7,702 nucleotides of DNA from Candidatus Bathyarchaeota archaeon (lineage in GTDB: Archaea; Thermoproteota; Bathyarchaeia; Bathyarchaeales; Bathycorpusculaceae). A model generated the notes under the pieces. That model saw only the letters and a list, made by a program, of their open reading frames with translations. It did no database searches and was not told the origin of the DNA. The position numbers were made by a program, and so were the translations under genes. Location of the stretch: the NCBI GenBank assembly GCA_003601875.1, contig PIYF01000031.1:1-7702 (forward strand), written 5' to 3'. Below are positions 6,380-7,702 of this stretch, in pieces (positions within the stretch are counted from its first letter, which is position 1; each line of letters opens with the position of its first letter).

Positions 6380-6867
6380 TAAAACAAAAAATGGTAGACT
6401 TGCTATACGAACTGATGAAAAATTCCAAGAGAAGCGACAGAGAACTTGCGAAAGTTATAGGCGTATCACAACCCACAGTTACAAGAATGAGAAAAAATCT
6501 TGAAAGACAAAGATACATCCATGGATACACAATTGTTCCAGCCTTAGAAAAAATTGGGTTTGAAATTCTTGCTTTAAACTTTCTCTCAATAGAAACAACG
6601 GATGAAACAATTAAAGAATTTAAGGAATGGACAACAAAAAACTCTGAAGTTATATTCCTAAGTTTAGGAGAAGGGTTAAACGATAAAAACTTGGTAGTCA
6701 TCACCCTGCACGACAATTTCTCTAACTTCTCTAGCTTCATTTACAAACTTAGAAAAAATTTCGGTTCAAAAATCACAACCATCGATAGTTTTTTATGTTC
6801 ACTTAAAACAGGCGTATTGAAACATTTATCCTTAAAAGACCTTAAAAACCAAGTTAAATATACTTAA
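6376..6867 (+). CDS. Lrp/AsnC-family transcriptional regulator
   Basis: This 163-residue protein has the layout of archaeal Lrp-like regulators. An N-terminal winged helix-turn-helix covers about residues 5-55, with recognition region SDRELAKVIGVSQPTVTRMRKNLE at 20-43 and the wing/linker RQRYIHGYTIVP at 45-56. A C-terminal RAM-like alpha/beta domain follows at about 60-145, with the expected strand-helix-strand pattern and a GEGLNDKNLVVIT turn-strand (98-110). Such proteins form dimers or octamers and often respond to amino acids, but the ligand cannot be read from the sequence. The gene starts 84 bases after hdrA on the same strand, with its own TATA box, so it is probably a separate unit that might still be partly read through from hdrA. 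Its last 14 bases overlap the end of the convergent TauE-type gene. Targets could include itself, the redox operon or the permease; none is shown. Confidence 0.88.
   Translation: MLKQKMVDLLYELMKNSKRSDRELAKVIGVSQPTVTRMRKNLERQRYIHGYTIVPALEKIGFEILALNFLSIETTDETIKEFKEWTTKNSEVIFLSLGEGLNDKNLVVITLHDNFSNFSSFIYKLRKNFGSKITTIDSFLCSLKTGVLKHLSLKDLKNQVKYT
6837..6853 (-). terminator. Possible U-tract terminator for the TauE-type gene
   Basis: Directly after the minus-strand stop at 6854 the minus strand reads TTGGTTTTTAAGGTCTTTT, with two T-runs (T5 and T4) and no stem-loop. This could be a factor-independent archaeal terminator. It lies within the 3' end of the convergent regulator gene. Confidence 0.25.
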
Positions 6868-7624
6868 GAATCATCCTTATACTTATCACTATTAAGATTA
6901 AACCAAAAATTCTACGAAGATTTCCAGCTGAAATCTTTTTTGAAACATTAGCCCCAAGTTGAGAGCCAAAAACAGTTCCAGAAGCAAGAAGCAAAGCCTG
7001 TTCAACCGCAACGTTGCCTAAGGACAAGTGTTTGACAACTCCAGATGTAGATGTGAAAATCATTGTAAACATGGATGTAGCAGTTGTAACATGCATACCC
7101 ATACCCATAACTAGATTCATTATTGGAACGAGAAGAGAACCGCCACCTATACCTAGTAGTCCTGAAAAAACTCCTCCAAAAAAGCTTAACAGAAATCCCA
7201 TCCACAATTTTCTTTTATTTTCAAAAAGCATTTCTTCAGATATTACACCAAAATTTTTCCCTGAAGGGTTAAACCTGAAAATCATTCTAAAAGCAACAAA
7301 CATTAGGAAAAATCCAAAAATTAAACCTAACAAACGTTCTTCAATAATTGACGTAAGATAAGCACCTAGAAAGGCTCCTGGAACAGTTGAAATAGCCAAA
7401 ATCAAACCAATTTTGTAATATATTCTCTTTTGTCTTGCATAATTTATTGTTGAAGCGGATGAAGTGAAAATTATTGATGTAAGACTTGTTCCAACAGCTT
7501 GAGCTGGGGAAAAATCATAAAGCAACGTAAGCAATGGCACTATGAAAACTCCACCACCGATTCCAGCGAGAGATGCAACAATCCCTATTATAAAGCCAAA
7601 TATTGGCAAGAGAAAAACCATCAT
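6854..7624 (-). CDS. TauE/SafE-family membrane permease
   Basis: This 256-residue integral membrane protein has about eight hydrophobic segments and the internal two-fold repeat typical of TauE/SafE (PF01925). The glycine-rich motif appears in both halves: LAGIGGGVFIVP at 19-30 and LLGIGGGSLLVP at 156-167. Each is followed by a small-residue/Thr-Ser helix (AVGTSLTS at 43-50; TTATSMFTMI at 180-189). The halves are joined by a hydrophilic loop at about 118-140. Family members move sulfite, sulfonates, sulfoacetate or other organic anions, and specificity cannot be predicted here. The length is normal and both repeats look intact. The start ATG at 7622-7624 overlaps the stop of the upstream gene (ATGA); a second ATG follows immediately at 7619-7621 and is equally possible. 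A weak GCGGGGA lies about 9 bases upstream. The end overlaps the convergent regulator by 14 bases. Confidence 0.92.
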   Translation of the reverse strand: MMVFLLPIFGFIIGIVASLAGIGGGVFIVPLLTLLYDFSPAQAVGTSLTSIIFTSSASTINYARQKRIYYKIGLILAISTVPGAFLGAYLTSIIEERLLGLIFGFFLMFVAFRMIFRFNPSGKNFGVISEEMLFENKRKLWMGFLLSFFGGVFSGLLGIGGGSLLVPIMNLVMGMGMHVTTATSMFTMIFTSTSGVVKHLSLGNVAVEQALLLASGTVFGSQLGANVSKKISAGNLRRIFGLILIVISIRMILKYI

Positions 7625-7702
7625 GAGTTATTCCCCGCAATTTTGCCTTTAATGAAATAAACAATTACGCCTAAAGCTAATCCTATAACACCAACAATCC
7701 AA
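7621..7702 (-). CDS. C-terminal end of an unidentified membrane protein (truncated by right edge)
   Basis: On the minus strand the frame entering at 7701 reads 26 residues to the TGA at 7621-7623: a hydrophobic helix WIVGVIGLALGVIVYFI followed by a short basic/polar tail (KGKIAGNNS). Its stop overlaps the TauE-type start as ATGA, a strong sign of a real translated gene in the same operon. The fragment could be the last helix of a small membrane protein, such as the DUF1634-type proteins often found beside TauE/SafE permeases, or the C-terminal anchor of an exported protein. Too little is visible to decide. Confidence 0.65.
   Translation of the reverse strand, partial: WIVGVIGLALGVIVYFIKGKIAGNNS

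Noticed and set aside
6303..6740. 145-codon open frame on the minus strand opposite the Lrp-type gene
   Set aside because: Its hydrophobic, Ser/Phe/Leu-rich translation is what the complement of a lysine-rich coding sequence produces; the plus-strand frame has clear HTH and RAM-like homology.
7014..7361. 115-codon plus-strand open frame inside the TauE-type gene
   Set aside because: The proline/lysine/isoleucine-rich product looks like the reverse complement of a membrane protein, and the minus-strand frame is a clear TauE/SafE protein.
1..7702. Mobile elements, CRISPR arrays, tRNA or rRNA genes
   Set aside because: No regularly spaced repeats, transposase or integrase motifs, cloverleaf-like sequences or rRNA-like stretches were seen on either strand.

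Overview
The window looks like chromosomal DNA of an uncultured anaerobic archaeon. The gene content points to Archaea: a NucS/EndoMS mismatch endonuclease, a UPF0282-type metallo-beta-lactamase-fold protein, a soluble heterodisulfide reductase HdrA fused to MvhD, an FwdF-like polyferredoxin and a small Lrp/AsnC regulator. The genome is AT-rich, arginine is mostly AGA/AGG, and there are TATA-like boxes with short or absent leaders. A Bathyarchaeia-like (TACK) origin or a methanogen relative is plausible, but that is inference because no rRNA or other taxonomic marker is present.

Layout, left to right. (1) The C-terminal part of an unrecognised plus-strand gene runs in from the left edge (2-478). 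(2) A tight minus-strand pair, nucS followed by the UPF0282 MBL-fold gene (2175 down to 483), converges on it with a 4-base gap. (3) A divergent plus-strand class I SAM methyltransferase follows (2251-2820). (4) A 107-base intergenic region holds promoter-like boxes and a perfect 7-4-7 inverted repeat. (5) A two-gene plus-strand operon encodes a six-cluster polyferredoxin (2928-3863) and HdrA-MvhD (3850-6291), overlapping by 14 bases. (6) An Lrp/AsnC-type regulator has an apparently leaderless promoter (6376-6867). (7) A minus-strand TauE/SafE-family permease (7624 down to 6854) overlaps the regulator tail to tail. It is preceded, with an ATGA stop/start overlap, by a gene running off the right edge whose last 26 residues are mostly one membrane helix.

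The centre of interest is the redox operon. HdrA is the FAD-dependent electron-bifurcating subunit of soluble heterodisulfide reductase. Its MvhD part normally receives electrons from a hydrogenase or formate dehydrogenase, and FwdF-type polyferredoxins pass low-potential electrons to formylmethanofuran dehydrogenase. Here the bifurcation module and the polyferredoxin wire are encoded together, but no HdrB, HdrC, hydrogenase or dehydrogenase gene is in the window. The electron donor and the high-potential acceptor must therefore be encoded elsewhere or be unconventional. The nearby Lrp regulator and TauE permease could be linked to it, but nothing in the sequence proves this.

No tRNA, rRNA, CRISPR array, insertion sequence or integrase was seen. 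No stretch longer than about 110 bases lacks a gene.
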